Of a stretch of DNA of 5,744 bases, positions 5,417 through 5,744 are shown piece after piece. Location of the stretch: positions 1-5,744 of the forward strand of contig DEAT01000001.1 of NCBI GenBank assembly GCA_002348265.1, written 5' to 3'. Below the pieces are notes generated by a model. The model had not been told where the DNA came from, searched no databases, and was given only the letters and a program-made list of their open reading frames with translations. Origin of the DNA: Gemmatimonadales bacterium UBA2975. GTDB lineage: Bacteria > Gemmatimonadota > Gemmatimonadetes > Longimicrobiales > Gaopeijiaceae. The translations under genes were made by a program, and so were the position numbers. Within the stretch, counting starts at the first letter, position 1. Every line of letters starts with the position of its first letter.

Positions 5417-5744
5417 AAGCTCCATCATAACAGAGACAGCAGTTTTGCCTCTCGAGGCTCGCCGCGTTCACAAATCATTTAAGGGCGGCGATGGTAGTGA
5501 GCTCCAGGTACTCACGGGTGTAGATCTTCGACTAGCGAGGAACGAAACTGTGGCTGTCATAGGCGCGAGCGGAGCCGGTAAATCTACCTTGTTGCATATA
5601 CTTGGCGGCTTAGACCGACCGACGAAAGGTGAGGTGCTCGTGGAAGGGGCATCGCTGGCTGGGTTAGAGGACGAAACGCTCGCGGCGGTGCGCAATCGAC
5701 GTATTGGCTTTGTGTTCCAATTTCATCACCTCCTCCGTGAATTC
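5409..5744 (+). CDS. lolD: Lipoprotein-releasing system ATPase LolD, N-terminal part (3' end outside window)
   Basis: Translation from ATG 5409 is open to the window end (112 aa so far; LolD is usually ~230). It begins MGKSSIITETAVLPLEARRV, followed by the ABC-ATPase N-terminal strands. Walker A is GASGAGKST (residues 52-60), then LLHILGGLDRPTKGEVLVEG. The Q-loop region is GFVFQFHHLLREF with Gln104. The combination LLHxLGGLD and FQFHHLL is characteristic of LolD within the MacB/LolD ATPase group. The signature LSGGQ, Walker B and H-loop lie beyond the window, so completeness cannot be judged. The ATG overlaps the last 8 nt of the permease gene (ATGGGTAA), a classic coupling arrangement. The cytoplasmic ATPase would power the permease encoded just upstream. 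A MacB-like ATPase is the alternative but fits the FHHLL motif less well. Confidence 0.94.
   Translation, partial: MGKSSIITETAVLPLEARRVHKSFKGGDGSELQVLTGVDLRLARNETVAVIGASGAGKSTLLHILGGLDRPTKGEVLVEGASLAGLEDETLAAVRNRRIGFVFQFHHLLREF

Noticed and set aside
1..5744. CRISPR arrays, insertion sequences, att sites, phage or toxin-antitoxin genes
   Set aside because: No spaced direct repeats, transposase or integrase motifs, or terminal inverted repeats were seen on either strand.

Overview
The window is an ordinary-looking bacterial housekeeping segment of moderate GC content. All of its genes are on the + strand and closely packed. In order they are: the 3' end of rnr (RNase R), a small WYL-like domain gene with a hydrophobic C-terminal tail, prfB (release factor 2) with a programmed +1 frameshift, lysS (class II lysyl-tRNA synthetase), a LolC/LolE-type lipoprotein-release permease gene, and the 5' part of lolD. 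The Lol genes imply a diderm (Gram-negative) bacterium. The order prfB-lysS-lolC-lolD, and the lack of a Lys-rich RNase R tail, would fit a non-proteobacterial diderm such as a Gemmatimonadota/FCB-type lineage. That placement is inference from memory of gene order and was not tested by phylogeny.

Layout. Bases 1-800 hold the RNase R C-terminus (end of the RNB catalytic domain plus the S1 domain). Bases 801-912 are a short spacer with one weak hairpin. Bases 913-1332 (or from TTG 883) encode the WYL-like protein. Bases 1333-1505 are the only sizeable gap; they contain hairpins but no convincing terminator, tRNA or riboswitch. Bases 1506-2613 are prfB, read across an in-frame TGA at 1575-1577 by +1 frameshifting. 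lysS (2617-4161) starts 3 nt after the prfB stop, the permease gene (4166-5416) starts 4 nt after the lysS stop, and lolD (5409 to the end) overlaps the permease gene by 8 nt. prfB through lolD therefore looks like one transcription unit.

How the genes work together. prfB and lysS serve translation (UGA/UAA termination and Lys-tRNA charging), and rnr serves RNA turnover and quality control. The permease and LolD would form the inner-membrane ABC complex that extracts outer-membrane lipoproteins and passes them to LolA. The most distinctive items are the prfB recoding site, whose core is identical to the textbook E. coli site, and the unassigned WYL-like protein, which looks tail-anchored to the membrane. 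I see no mobile element, CRISPR array, phage gene or clearly new multi-gene system here.
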